Below, piece after piece: positions 8,366 to 17,397 of a stretch of 64,000 nucleotides of DNA. Positions within the stretch are counted from its first letter, which is position 1. Each line of letters begins with the position of its first letter. The notes under the pieces are model-generated. The model did no database searches. It was given only the letters and a program-made list of their open reading frames with translations, and had not been told where the DNA came from. Source of the stretch: Methanolobus bombayensis (lineage in GTDB: Archaea > Halobacteriota > Methanosarcinia > Methanosarcinales > Methanosarcinaceae). Both the position numbers and the translations under genes were made by a program. The stretch lies in the NCBI RefSeq assembly GCF_017873415.1, contig NZ_JAGGKD010000003.1, forward strand, positions 248,001 to 312,000, read 5' to 3'.

Positions 8366-9064
8366 CTAGAAATTTCCTTTGTAAACTTTCAGGCCGTTTT
8401 CAGAAACTGCAAGAATCCACGGTTCCATACTGTGTGCTGTGGAACGCATTTTCCTTACCCTCATGTATCTATTGGCAACATTACCCTTAAGATGCAGACC
8501 AAGTTCTATAATTCCATCTGCAAGATAACCTTCCATCCCTGTAGCAGGGTCAGAAATACCGGACAGTTTTTCTTCTTCCAGTATAAGGAAAGTTGTCAGT
8601 TTTTCACGTCTCATGGTCTCAAGGAATTTATACATTATTTTTCTCAGAATACGTGGATCCACATCAAGAAGAGAATATAGCGCGCCCAGAGAATCAATGG
8701 CTACACATGTACATTTCTCACCAATGTTTTCCCTGAACTGAACAATGTTTTCTTCCAGTATATTCAGGAGATCATCCGAAAATTCATCATACATTACACG
8801 ATAATCACTAAAATCCGATATATGGAGCTTCTTTGAAAGTTCGATTCCCATGCTGTCCATATTCTGAAGATGGTTTTCCTTACTTTGCTCAAAAGTTATG
8901 TAAAGGCCATACTCATCTTGCTCTTCCAGATAATTAGATAAGAGCTGGAAAGTGAAACCTGATTTAAGCGTGCCTGCCGCACCGGTAACCAACACTACAC
9001 TGTTTTTGGGTATATCTGTCTCAAAGACCTCATTCAAACCTTCTATGGTATCCACAAATCTCAT
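8366..9064 (-). CDS. KaiC-like RecA-fold protein with altered P-loop
   Basis: A 232-residue single-domain KaiC/RecA-family protein, the kind often annotated HTR-like in methanogens. The Walker A equivalent is GAAGTLKS (residues 28-35), where the canonical GxxGxGK[ST] glycine before Lys is Leu; the Lys and Ser remain. A Walker B-like segment VAIDSLG occurs near 120. The C-terminal GxxxYLADGIIEL and MRVRKMRSTAH segments are typical of KaiC-like proteins. Role presumed regulatory. Ribosome site GAGGGG precedes ATG 9064. It lies 206 bases downstream of a response regulator on the same strand, which suggests a signalling pair. Confidence 0.8.
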   Translation of the reverse strand: MRFVDTIEGLNEVFETDIPKNSVVLVTGAAGTLKSGFTFQLLSNYLEEQDEYGLYITFEQSKENHLQNMDSMGIELSKKLHISDFSDYRVMYDEFSDDLLNILEENIVQFRENIGEKCTCVAIDSLGALYSLLDVDPRILRKIMYKFLETMRREKLTTFLILEEEKLSGISDPATGMEGYLADGIIELGLHLKGNVANRYMRVRKMRSTAHSMEPWILAVSENGLKVYKGNF

Positions 9065-9270
9065 AATACCCCTCTTTACTTCTAGTTTTCAAAAAGAAGT
9101 AAGAATAATAGTGTAAAAATAATATATATCTTTAATGATGGTAAGATAATTAAATGACAATATATCTAAATAGAATCTATTCTTGACCTAATAATAATCT
9201 TTTATTGCACGCAATGATACAATTTTTCGCACATAATGCGCATAAATTTATCTGCAAATATTGTTTTATA

Positions 9271-10926
9271 TTATAAGTTCTCTGGGCCCACAACATCCCC
9301 GTTGACAGACCGCATCCATCTTTTAAGCAAATGGAATTCCTTCTTTTCCAGAACATCAGGATCAAGCTGAAGTAGCATTCGTGAATTTGATGCCATGATT
9401 GTGCCATTGGTCTGCTCCAGTAATTTGACAACAGAAAGGAAATCATTGTCAAGTATCAGGTATTCCAGACCATCCATAAGAACAACACCATCTTCAACCT
9501 TATTCACAAAATCAGCTATAGTGGGATGTATTCTGAAAAGCTCAGTGGAATCGATGGACTGCTGATCCGTTGTCTTGTTCTTGGTCAGCCACACGATTGG
9601 TGTTTTTGCAATACCATATATATTACGTATCTTATCAGGATTCATCCTTGTAATACAAAGTCCGGGTTTCCCGCTTTTCACAAGTTCGGAAAATGTTTTG
9701 TAGCTTGGCCCCTGTTCTTCGGAGCCTGAAAGATATATAAATCCACCTTCAAGTTCAACTTCCGTCTTGTTGGGGTCTTCTTCAATATCCTCAGTCAGAG
9801 GAGTGATAAAAAGACCTCTTAAACGTGAGCGATCCTGAAGAGTAATTATGAGACCTTCTTTTTTATTATCATCAGGAAGCAGAGAAGTTGAAACATTCAT
9901 TAGAACCTTTTCATCATGCTTGGTATAGAAAATCATTTCAAAATCTTTTTTCTCAGCGAATTCCAATAGGTTCGCATCATCCACAAATTCCCTGATAGGT
10001 TGTGCAATGATATCACCGACTTCATAACCCAGCAGGTCTGCAGCATTCTTATTAGCAGTAACTATTCGCTTTTTACTGTCAAGGGACAGTATGGCAATAG
10101 GTGATGCCTTCAAAAGATTATCAAGATATTCGTTGGCCCTTTTAATCTTTGATTCTGCTTCAAGTCTTTCAGTGATATCTTCACCCGAAACAAGCAGACC
10201 GTTCCTGTTTCCTTCAGAATCATACAGTACAATGTTGTTCCAGCTCATTATCCTTTTTTGTTTATTGCTGTTTAAGAAAGGAATTTCAAAATAACCCACA
10301 TATTCTGCTGATGTTGAAAATAGTTTTTCAAAGCCCTTTCTGGCGCTTTCCCTGAAAAGTTCCGGCACATAACTCTCAAACCAGTCGCTACCAAGAATCT
10401 CATCTTCCGGATAACCAAGAATCTCACATCCTTTCCTGTTGATAACCTTAACAATACCATTCTCGTCCAGCACAAAAAGCATTACTCCTGCAAGTTCCAG
10501 ATAATTCTGCGCCTGATCCCTCTCAGCTATCAATTCATCATGAAGTTTCTTAATCCTTAAAAGTGAGCCTACTCTAGTCTTGATCTCAAGACGGTCCAGA
10601 GGTTTTGTGAGAAAATCATCTGCGCCTGAGTTGATACCTTTTATGCGATCTTCAAGACTTGATAATGCTGTAACCATGATAATAGGAATGAAACGGGTCT
10701 TTTCAGAACTTTTCAGTATCTTACATACCTCATAACCGGTTATGTCAGGCATCATGAGGTCAAGTAATATTATATCAGGACTATGTTCCTCAACTTTTTC
10801 CAGTGCTTCTAAACCACCATATGCAGATATAATCTCATATTCATGCATGAGATAGGCATCCAGCAGCTTAACATTCATTGACTCATCGTCAACAATCAGC
10901 ACTTTACCTTTTTTTTGCTCTTCCAT
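9271..10926 (-). CDS. Response regulator with two PAS domains and DUF835 output
   Basis: About 551 residues. Domain order: receiver (about 5-125, with VDDE at the N-terminus and the phospho-Asp in IILLDLMMPD), PAS (about 135-255), PAS (about 260-375), then DUF835 (about 390-540; ITRMNPDKIRNIYG and WLTKNK segments are typical). No kinase domain and no DNA-binding domain is visible, so output is likely through protein contacts, perhaps with KaiC-like partners. ATG 10926 is preferred; an in-frame GTG at 10935 is possible and neither has a clear ribosome site. The partner histidine kinase is not in the window. Confidence 0.85.
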   Translation of the reverse strand: MEEQKKGKVLIVDDESMNVKLLDAYLMHEYEIISAYGGLEALEKVEEHSPDIILLDLMMPDITGYEVCKILKSSEKTRFIPIIMVTALSSLEDRIKGINSGADDFLTKPLDRLEIKTRVGSLLRIKKLHDELIAERDQAQNYLELAGVMLFVLDENGIVKVINRKGCEILGYPEDEILGSDWFESYVPELFRESARKGFEKLFSTSAEYVGYFEIPFLNSNKQKRIMSWNNIVLYDSEGNRNGLLVSGEDITERLEAESKIKRANEYLDNLLKASPIAILSLDSKKRIVTANKNAADLLGYEVGDIIAQPIREFVDDANLLEFAEKKDFEMIFYTKHDEKVLMNVSTSLLPDDNKKEGLIITLQDRSRLRGLFITPLTEDIEEDPNKTEVELEGGFIYLSGSEEQGPSYKTFSELVKSGKPGLCITRMNPDKIRNIYGIAKTPIVWLTKNKTTDQQSIDSTELFRIHPTIADFVNKVEDGVVLMDGLEYLILDNDFLSVVKLLEQTNGTIMASNSRMLLQLDPDVLEKKEFHLLKRWMRSVNGDVVGPENL

Positions 10927-10935
10927 CCCTTTCAC

Positions 10936-11254
10936 TCACAAAACATGTTGATAGGTATCCAGTATGGGAAATGTGTCTCAAAGTCACAACACTATATAAT
11001 ATCTAAAGTATTTAAATAAAACCCGACTGCTAAAAATACTGTTTTTTAAGTTAGTTTTAGATGCAAAAGTACTCTGATTTTAATCGGTAGTGATAAAAAA
11101 TAAATTACTATAATTAACGAATAGTATTACTAAACAAGAAATTATTAATATTAAAACATAATTCATAGTCATAATTCACTACATAATTGGATGATTAAAA
11201 CAATATTTCATAATAAATTACAGCCACCATCTAATCGTAAAATAGGATGAAAAA
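10936..11254. other. AT-rich divergent intergenic region
   Basis: About 320 bases between two divergent genes. No ORF, tRNA or strong hairpin was found. It should hold promoters for the response regulator (minus) and the ABC transporter (plus). A loosely repeated CATAATTCA occurs twice near 11158-11180. The only firm element is AGGATGA (11243-11249), the ribosome site of the first transporter gene. Confidence 0.5.
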
Positions 11255-12193
11255 GTGTTCGAAAACTTGCTCAATGTATCAGATCTTCATGTGAGATTCC
11301 CAACAGATGTTGGACTTGTAAATGCTATCAATGGTGTAGATCTTTCTATAAATTCAGGAGATATCATGGGTTTGATAGGCGAATCTGGTTGTGGAAAATC
11401 TGTACTGGGACTTGCAATAACTCGTTTGCTTCAGGAAGATGCCATTGTAAATGGAAGAATTAACTATAGAGGAGATGAACTGCATGCTCTTGACAAAAAG
11501 ACTATGCGACAGATAAGAGGGAAAGACATTGGCATAATCCTGCAAAACCCCGGTACATCACTGAACCCTGTAATCCCCATAGGTAAGCAGATAGCTGAGC
11601 CACTGGTCATTCATCAGAGAATGAAACGTTTTGCTGCGATGGATAAAGCCGTTTCACTCCTTGAACGCGTAAAGATACGGGAACCTGAAAAAAGAGCAAA
11701 GGAATATCCTCACCAGTTCAGCGGTGGAATGAAAGAGCGTGCTCTTATAGCTATGAGTCTGGCAAACGAATCTGAATTCATAATTGCTGATGAACCCACA
11801 AAGGGACTTGATGTCACTGTAAAAAAGAATATTGTAAAGCTGCTCAAGGAAATAGCAAACAAAAAGACAATGCTCATCATCACCCATGACCTTGCAGTGG
11901 CAGAAGATGTCTGTGACAATATAGGAGTCATGTATGCAGGGGAAATAGTTGAAATTGCACCTGTTGAAAGGATGTTCAGTGAACAATTACACCCTTATAC
12001 AAAAGGATTTTTTGAATCGCTTCCTGCAAGAGGACTAAAGCCTATTAAAGGGAACAGTCCTTCACTAATCGATCTTCCTGAAGGATGCAGGTTCCATTCC
12101 AGATGTGACCACTGCACAGAACGTTGTAAAAAAGAACATCCCCCTATGATCGAGCATGAAGGAAGACATGTGAGGTGTTTTCTTTATGCTTAA
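11255..12193 (+). CDS. Opp/Dpp/Nik-type ABC transporter ATP-binding protein (OppD-like)
   Basis: One of two ATPase subunits of a peptide/nickel-class importer on the cytoplasmic face. Walker A is GESGCGKS, the Q-loop is ILQNPG, the signature is FSGGM, Walker B is FIIADEP and the switch His lies in ITHDL. The C-terminal oligopeptide-transporter extension with Cys residues (CRFHSRCDHC) is present. Length 312, normal. GTG start with AGGATGA upstream. The stop overlaps the next ATPase gene by 8 bases. The signature is SGGM where most family members have SGGM/Q, so it looks functional. Confidence 0.9.
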   Translation: MFENLLNVSDLHVRFPTDVGLVNAINGVDLSINSGDIMGLIGESGCGKSVLGLAITRLLQEDAIVNGRINYRGDELHALDKKTMRQIRGKDIGIILQNPGTSLNPVIPIGKQIAEPLVIHQRMKRFAAMDKAVSLLERVKIREPEKRAKEYPHQFSGGMKERALIAMSLANESEFIIADEPTKGLDVTVKKNIVKLLKEIANKKTMLIITHDLAVAEDVCDNIGVMYAGEIVEIAPVERMFSEQLHPYTKGFFESLPARGLKPIKGNSPSLIDLPEGCRFHSRCDHCTERCKKEHPPMIEHEGRHVRCFLYA

Positions 12194-13118
12194 AGTTTCC
12201 GGGCTTAAAAAAACATACATTACAGGTACATTTCACAAATGCAGAGTTCATGCTGTTAATGATGTTTCATTTCATATAACAAAAGGACAGACCTTTGGAA
12301 TCGTCGGAGAGAGCGGCTGTGGCAAATCCACACTTGGAAAGTGTGTTCTCAGACTCACAGAGCCAACTGAAGGAAAGATAATATTCAATGGTACAGAAAT
12401 TACATCCCTGGATAAGGAAAGCCTGCGAAGTATCAGACCAAAAATGCAGATGATATTCCAGGACCCGGATTCTTCCCTGAACCCCAGAAAAACGCTGGGG
12501 CAGAGTATAGCAGAACCATTGAAGATCAGTGAAATAGAAACAGGCAGAATCAGTGAAAAGGTAGAGGAACTTGTCAGGCATGTGGGCCTCCTTCCAGAAC
12601 ATATAGACCGGTATCCGCATCAGTTAAGTGGAGGGCAAAACCAGAGAGCTGTGCTTGCCAGAGCTTTAGCACTTGAACCGGTATTTATTGTAGCTGATGA
12701 ACCAACAGCTTCACTTGATGTTTCAGTACAGGCACAGATACTCAACCTGCTCAAAGACCTGAAACATGAGTATGGACTTACCATGCTATTCATATCCCAT
12801 GACCTTGAGCTCATGCGACATATGTGTGACCGTATTGCTGTAATGTACATGGGAAAGATTGTTGAGATAGCAAGCGTTGAAAACATCTTCCATTCACCAA
12901 TGCATCCTTTCACACGCCTGCTGCTCAATGAAAATGAAAATGATAGTGAAGAGATTTCATGTGCCAGTGGTATAAGCAATATTTGCTGCTATTACAACAA
13001 TTGTCCTTTGAAAACAGGAAAATGTGCACATGATATTCCTTATCTCACCGAACATATGCAGGAACATTTTGTAGCCTGTCACAATATCAAATCGATGCAT
13101 ATTATAGAAAATGATTGA
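12186..13118 (+). CDS. Opp/Dpp/Nik-type ABC transporter ATP-binding protein (OppF-like)
   Basis: Second ATPase subunit. Walker A GESGCGKS, Q-loop MIFQDP, signature LSGGQ, Walker B FIVADEP and ISHDL switch are all visible. The C-terminal OppF extension carries CP and C...H..AC spacing. Length 310. The ATG lies inside the end of the upstream ATPase gene, so the two are translationally coupled. Substrate specificity cannot be read from ATPases. Confidence 0.9.
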   Translation: MLKVSGLKKTYITGTFHKCRVHAVNDVSFHITKGQTFGIVGESGCGKSTLGKCVLRLTEPTEGKIIFNGTEITSLDKESLRSIRPKMQMIFQDPDSSLNPRKTLGQSIAEPLKISEIETGRISEKVEELVRHVGLLPEHIDRYPHQLSGGQNQRAVLARALALEPVFIVADEPTASLDVSVQAQILNLLKDLKHEYGLTMLFISHDLELMRHMCDRIAVMYMGKIVEIASVENIFHSPMHPFTRLLLNENENDSEEISCASGISNICCYYNNCPLKTGKCAHDIPYLTEHMQEHFVACHNIKSMHIIEND

Positions 13119-13120
13119 TC

Positions 13121-13134
13121 CGACCGACAGGTCG
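13121..13134 (+). other. Short hairpin between ATPase and binding-protein genes
   Basis: CGACC / GGTCG stem with a GACA loop, just after the stop of the second ATPase gene and 27 bases before the binding-protein ATG. Followed by TTACGTTTATTT. It could be an mRNA stability or processing element. Small stem, so low weight. Confidence 0.3.
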
Positions 13135-13161
13135 TTACGTTTATTTAGGCAGAGGATTAAA

Positions 13162-14751
13162 ATGAATATTTCAAAAATTAAGGAAAGAATAAAAGTACCA
13201 CTTCTGGTACTTATTTTAATTACTGCGGTCGTTGCAGGTTCTCTTTGCATTGACCAGGATGATAGCGGAACAGATACCGTTGAATCTGGAAGTCATCTGA
13301 ATTGTGTACTTGCACAGGGTCCTTCCGATTCACTTGACCCCGCAAGCAAATGGGTAGGATGGTATGTGCGTGAATTCGGCATATACGAGACACTTTTCAG
13401 TTACGATGAAAATATGGTACTTCAACCTGAACTTGCCACAGGTTACGAGCAGGTTTCTGATACCGAATGGAAAATAATACTCAGGGATGGGGTCAAATTC
13501 CATGATGGTACTATCATGGATGCAGATTCGGTTGTATATTCCCTTAAAAGGGTGCTTAACTCTGAAAACTCAAGAAAGAGCGAATACGATTTCATCGACT
13601 CCATTACAAGTGAATCAGCAAACACAATCACAATTACAACAAAATATCCATATGCACCTACCATTGCAAGTCTGACAGACCCTATAATGTCAATTGTCAG
13701 CCCCGAAGCAGATGACATTAAAAACTCACCGGTTGGAACCGGACCTTTCAAGTTCAAGAGCTATGAGCGTGAAGTCAGCATCAGTCTGCAAAAATTCGAT
13801 GACTACTGGAATGGTGCTTCTGAAATTGATACTATAGATGCATATATTGTAGGTGATGGTATGACCCGTCTTTTCATGCTCGAAAGTGGAGACGCTGATA
13901 TCTCCAGATACATACCACAATCCGAGGTTTCAAATATTGAAAGCAACGAGGACTTTGAGATCACATCCAAAGAAACTCTCAGATCATATTTCCTCTACAT
14001 CAACATGAACAAGGAACCATTCAACGATGTGAATTTCAGACAGGCAATGAACCATGCAATTGATCGTCAGCAGATCGTTGACGTTGCTCTGGAAGGAATT
14101 GGAGGAACACCTGCAGAAAGTGTATTCCCTTCAGTATCTCAGTGGTCAATTAACGATGAACTTGAAGTCATTGAGAGAAATGAAACAATGGTGAAAGAAC
14201 TACTTGCAGAAGCAGGTCTGGAAGATATAGACAATGATGGCTATCTCGAGTATAACGGAGAGGACTTTGAGATCAGCATTTACACCTATACAAGCCGTCC
14301 GCAACTTAAACCATCTGCTGAGGTAATTGTGACCCAGTTCGAATCAGTTGGACTGAAAACAAGTCTGACCACCATGGAAGGCAGTGCCATAGAAGCAAAG
14401 ATGGTCGAAGGAGATTATGACCTTGCCCTCTATGCATGGGGAGTCGCTCCAACAGGTGACCCGGACTACTTCTTCAGCAAGCATTTCTATTCTAGCGGAA
14501 CTGAGGCACAGAAAACTGGATACTCTAACGAACAGGTAGACCAGTGGATTGATGATGCCAAGAAAAGCTCTGATGAGGATCTCAGGAAAGAATACTACGA
14601 CAATGTCCAGAGACAGATCCTGGAAGACTGCCCGGAGATATACATATTCTACCAGAATGCAATCACCGGATACGATACCAAAGTGGGAGGTTACAAGGAA
14701 TACCCAAATGAAATCACGATCCTGACAAAGGACATCTATCTCAATGAATAA
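13162..14751 (+). CDS. Family 5 extracellular solute-binding protein (peptide/nickel class)
   Basis: Substrate receptor of the importer, outside the membrane. A 529-residue protein with a basic N-terminus, a hydrophobic helix at about 12-28 and a Cys at about 31 that may be lipidated. The family-5 landmarks are visible: the E-P-x-L-A-x-x-Y type segment, DGVKFHDGT, the GTGPFKF segment, the FRQAMNHAIDR motif and a late GDPDYFF segment. ATG 13162 was chosen over the upstream in-frame start at 13111, which lies within the ATPase gene. Ligand unknown; peptide, nickel or a metal chelate are all possible. Confidence 0.9.
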   Translation: MNISKIKERIKVPLLVLILITAVVAGSLCIDQDDSGTDTVESGSHLNCVLAQGPSDSLDPASKWVGWYVREFGIYETLFSYDENMVLQPELATGYEQVSDTEWKIILRDGVKFHDGTIMDADSVVYSLKRVLNSENSRKSEYDFIDSITSESANTITITTKYPYAPTIASLTDPIMSIVSPEADDIKNSPVGTGPFKFKSYEREVSISLQKFDDYWNGASEIDTIDAYIVGDGMTRLFMLESGDADISRYIPQSEVSNIESNEDFEITSKETLRSYFLYINMNKEPFNDVNFRQAMNHAIDRQQIVDVALEGIGGTPAESVFPSVSQWSINDELEVIERNETMVKELLAEAGLEDIDNDGYLEYNGEDFEISIYTYTSRPQLKPSAEVIVTQFESVGLKTSLTTMEGSAIEAKMVEGDYDLALYAWGVAPTGDPDYFFSKHFYSSGTEAQKTGYSNEQVDQWIDDAKKSSDEDLRKEYYDNVQRQILEDCPEIYIFYQNAITGYDTKVGGYKEYPNEITILTKDIYLNE

Positions 14752-14772
14752 TGTTCCGGGAAATCCGGAACA
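14752..14772 (+). terminator. Hairpin with T-run inside the transporter operon
   Basis: Perfect 8-bp stem TGTTCCGG / CCGGAACA with a GAAAT loop, followed by CACTACTTTTTCAG. It begins directly after the binding-protein stop codon. It probably acts as a partial terminator or 3' stabiliser that raises binding-protein mRNA over the downstream genes. Confidence 0.7.
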
Positions 14773-14807
14773 CTACTTTTTCAGATATTATAAAAGAGGT
14801 GATTAAT

Positions 14808-15551
14808 ATGGAAACAAAAGAAGTTATTCAGAATTATTGGGATTACAGGAGTGATACTTACAACTCTTTTGTCGTTGACCAGTCAGATGAGGAAAGAAAT
14901 ACATGGATGACAATTTTGTCCGAAGCAATGGACAACAGAGATAGTCTGAAAGTACTTGATGTTGGAACCGGACCCGGATTTCTGGCGCTTATATGTGCTG
15001 AAATGGGGCATAATGTCACAGCTGTAGACCTGTCAGAGAATATGGTCAAAAAGGCAAAAGAAAATGCACTGAAGAGATCACTTGAAATTGATGTCATGCA
15101 GGGTGATGCAGAGAATCTTGAACTACCCGACAGTCATTTTGATGTGGTTATGAACAAATATCTTCTCTGGACACTACCAGAACCAGGTAAGGCACTGATG
15201 GAATGGAAGAGAATCCTTAAACAGGGAGGAATGATCATTGCCATAGATGGTGACTGGCATAACGATGGCATTCTGAGCAAAACACTAAGAAAGATTTCAA
15301 ATGCCATAAAAGTGATCAGGGAAACAAAATATCCACGCATCTACAACAAGCATTATGATCCACTCAAAAAAGAGCTACCTCTTTTCAGTCTAAAACCTGA
15401 TGAAGTAAAACGCTATTTTAAGGAAGCAGGTTTTGAAGATGTTAACATTGAAAGGATTGAGAATCCCTATATTTCCGGGAAGAAGAGGACGTGGAGAGAT
15501 AAGCTGAACCTTTCTGAGCCTGTGTACATGATAAAGGCCAGAAAACAGTAA
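14808..15551 (+). CDS. Class I SAM-dependent methyltransferase within transporter operon
   Basis: A 247-residue methyltransferase. Motif I is VLDVGTGPGFLA at about 49-60, motif II-like VTAVDLS follows, then MQGDAENLELPD and the acidic post-motif segment. No membrane segment. The substrate is unknown. It sits between the binding protein and the two permease genes of the ABC importer, which is unusual for a plain peptide transporter. ATG 14808 has GAGGTGAT upstream and lies after the hairpin at 14752-14772; the longer frame from 14751 would run through that hairpin. Possibly modifies the imported compound or a chelator. Confidence 0.85.
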   Translation: METKEVIQNYWDYRSDTYNSFVVDQSDEERNTWMTILSEAMDNRDSLKVLDVGTGPGFLALICAEMGHNVTAVDLSENMVKKAKENALKRSLEIDVMQGDAENLELPDSHFDVVMNKYLLWTLPEPGKALMEWKRILKQGGMIIAIDGDWHNDGILSKTLRKISNAIKVIRETKYPRIYNKHYDPLKKELPLFSLKPDEVKRYFKEAGFEDVNIERIENPYISGKKRTWRDKLNLSEPVYMIKARKQ

Positions 15552-15582
15552 GAAACAAAACAGGAATAAAAGAGGAGCATAT

Positions 15583-16527
15583 TTGATCGAGTTCATTGTC
15601 AGAAGAGTATTACTCCTGATACCGGTCCTTACATTGATATCAGCAGTCAGTTTCGGGATAATCTATATAACACCCGGAGATACTGCAAAGAATGCACTCA
15701 TGAGCCCTTCAGGTGGTGCAAACGAGAAAGCCGTTGAGGAATTCAGGATACAACAGGGACTTGACAAGCCTATTCATATACAGTATCTCACATGGATGGG
15801 AAAAGTGCTCCATGGGGACCTTGGATATTCCTATATGACCAATGAAGGAGTGAGCGATGCAATACTCCGGACATTCGGAGCAACACTGAAGCTTGCAATC
15901 GTAAGCATGTTGATATCACTTTTAATTGCAATTCCTGCAGGGATAATAGCAGCCTTGAAACACGGCACTATCATCGATGACTTATTCAGGTTCACAGCTC
16001 TGTTCGGTGTTTCCATGCCAAACTTCTGGCAGGCATACATAATGATAATCGTATTCGCACTGTTCCTGAAAGTACTACCGTCCTCAGGTTACGGAAGTGG
16101 TGACCTGTCACATATAATACTACCTGCCATCACCCTTGGAACAGGCTATGCAGCAGTGACCATGAGACTCATGAGAGCAAGCATGCTTGACGTGCTCAGA
16201 CAGGATTACATCAGAGCTGCAAGGGCAAAGGGACTGCCGGAATATCTCGTAATATCCAGGCATGCGTTGAAGAACTCCCTTATACCAGTAGTTACCATGG
16301 CAGGACTTAATTTCGGATATCTTCTTAATGGTTCAGTGATCGTGGAAACCATATTTTCATGGCCCGGACTTGGAAAACTAATCGTTTCATCCATACTTAC
16401 CAAGGATTATCCCATGATACAGGGTTGTATCCTGTTCATAGCTGTCATTTTCGTGCTGATCAATTTCGCTGTTGATTTATCCTACGCATACCTTAACCCG
16501 AGGATCAGATATGAGACCCGCAATTAA
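15583..16527 (+). CDS. Opp/Nik-type ABC transporter permease (OppB/NikB-like)
   Basis: Membrane permease subunit, 314 residues, six predicted helices with the first at about 9-30. The N-terminal signature (FIVRRVLLLIPVL) and the EAA-loop region (YIRAARAKGLPEYLV...HALKNSLIPV) are typical. The start is TTG 15583, supported by AGAGGAG nine bases upstream. The 3' end overlaps the next permease gene by 17 bases. Confidence 0.9.
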   Translation: MIEFIVRRVLLLIPVLTLISAVSFGIIYITPGDTAKNALMSPSGGANEKAVEEFRIQQGLDKPIHIQYLTWMGKVLHGDLGYSYMTNEGVSDAILRTFGATLKLAIVSMLISLLIAIPAGIIAALKHGTIIDDLFRFTALFGVSMPNFWQAYIMIIVFALFLKVLPSSGYGSGDLSHIILPAITLGTGYAAVTMRLMRASMLDVLRQDYIRAARAKGLPEYLVISRHALKNSLIPVVTMAGLNFGYLLNGSVIVETIFSWPGLGKLIVSSILTKDYPMIQGCILFIAVIFVLINFAVDLSYAYLNPRIRYETRN

Positions 16528-17347
16528 AAAACACAGTGCAGGTATCATACTCAGCTTTGTAATTCTTACAATATTATTTATCGTGGCACTATTTGCCGGA
16601 TATATTGCACCACATGACCCGGAAGAAGCAAATCTTGAGAAGAGACTTCAGGAACCATCCGCAGAATATCCTTTTGGAACCGACCACCTTGGACGCTGTA
16701 TCTTAAGCCGGATTATATTCGGGTCAAGAATATCACTATCAGTTGGCCTGCTGGTTGTATCTTCATCTCTTTTATTCGGAATGACCGTCGGCACTATTTC
16801 AGGATACTATGGAGGGATTCTGGATGAGATTATTATGCGTATAGTTGATACGTTCCTTGCATTCCCCGGACTGCTGCTGGCACTTGGCATATCGGGACTT
16901 TTCGGTGCAGGGTTCACCAATATGGTCATCGCTCTTATAATAGTGGAGTGGACAGGTTATGCACGACTTGCAAGAAGCTCTGTAATAGATGTAAAAGAAC
17001 ATGATTATGTCACAGCTTCCAGAGGTCTTGGAGCAAAGGATTCACACATAATTATACAGCACATAATTCCAAACATAATGTCACCACTCATAGTCATGGC
17101 AACCATAGGAATGGGATATGCAATACTTGCATCTGCAGGACTCAGTTTTCTTGGTTTTGGAATCCAGCCACCAACTCCCGAATGGGGATCCATGCTTACT
17201 GATGGAAGAGAATACATCCGCTCCGCACCTTATATAATGATCTTCCCAGGTATTGCTATTATGGCGACAGTTCTTGCATTCAACTATCTGGGTGACAGCC
17301 TGAGAGATATTCTTGATCCCAGAAAAAACAGAAGTTCTGAACTATAA
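16511..17347 (+). CDS. Opp/Nik-type ABC transporter permease (OppC/NikC-like)
   Basis: Second permease, 278 residues. A first helix at about 14-34 is followed by the family motif FGTDHLGRCILSRIIFGSRISL, and the EAA loop is present as DYVTASRGLGAKDSHI. The C-terminal GDSLRDILDPR is diagnostic of the DppC/NikC group. ATG 16511 follows a GAGGATCAG ribosome site inside the upstream gene. It completes the five-subunit importer D-F-A-B-C. Confidence 0.9.
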   Translation: MRPAIKKHSAGIILSFVILTILFIVALFAGYIAPHDPEEANLEKRLQEPSAEYPFGTDHLGRCILSRIIFGSRISLSVGLLVVSSSLLFGMTVGTISGYYGGILDEIIMRIVDTFLAFPGLLLALGISGLFGAGFTNMVIALIIVEWTGYARLARSSVIDVKEHDYVTASRGLGAKDSHIIIQHIIPNIMSPLIVMATIGMGYAILASAGLSFLGFGIQPPTPEWGSMLTDGREYIRSAPYIMIFPGIAIMATVLAFNYLGDSLRDILDPRKNRSSEL

Positions 17348-17397
17348 CACTATTTTAAAAAAACTCGAACAAAAACATATCAATTGCAGGAATACTA

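Noticed and set aside
14751-14807. Longer methyltransferase start at 14751
   Set aside because: It would translate through the hairpin at 14752-14772; ATG 14808 has a good GAGGTGAT site.
11255-17347. Definite naming as a nickel (nik) transporter
   Set aside because: Peptide and nickel importers cannot be told apart from these motifs, and no NikR-type operator was seen.
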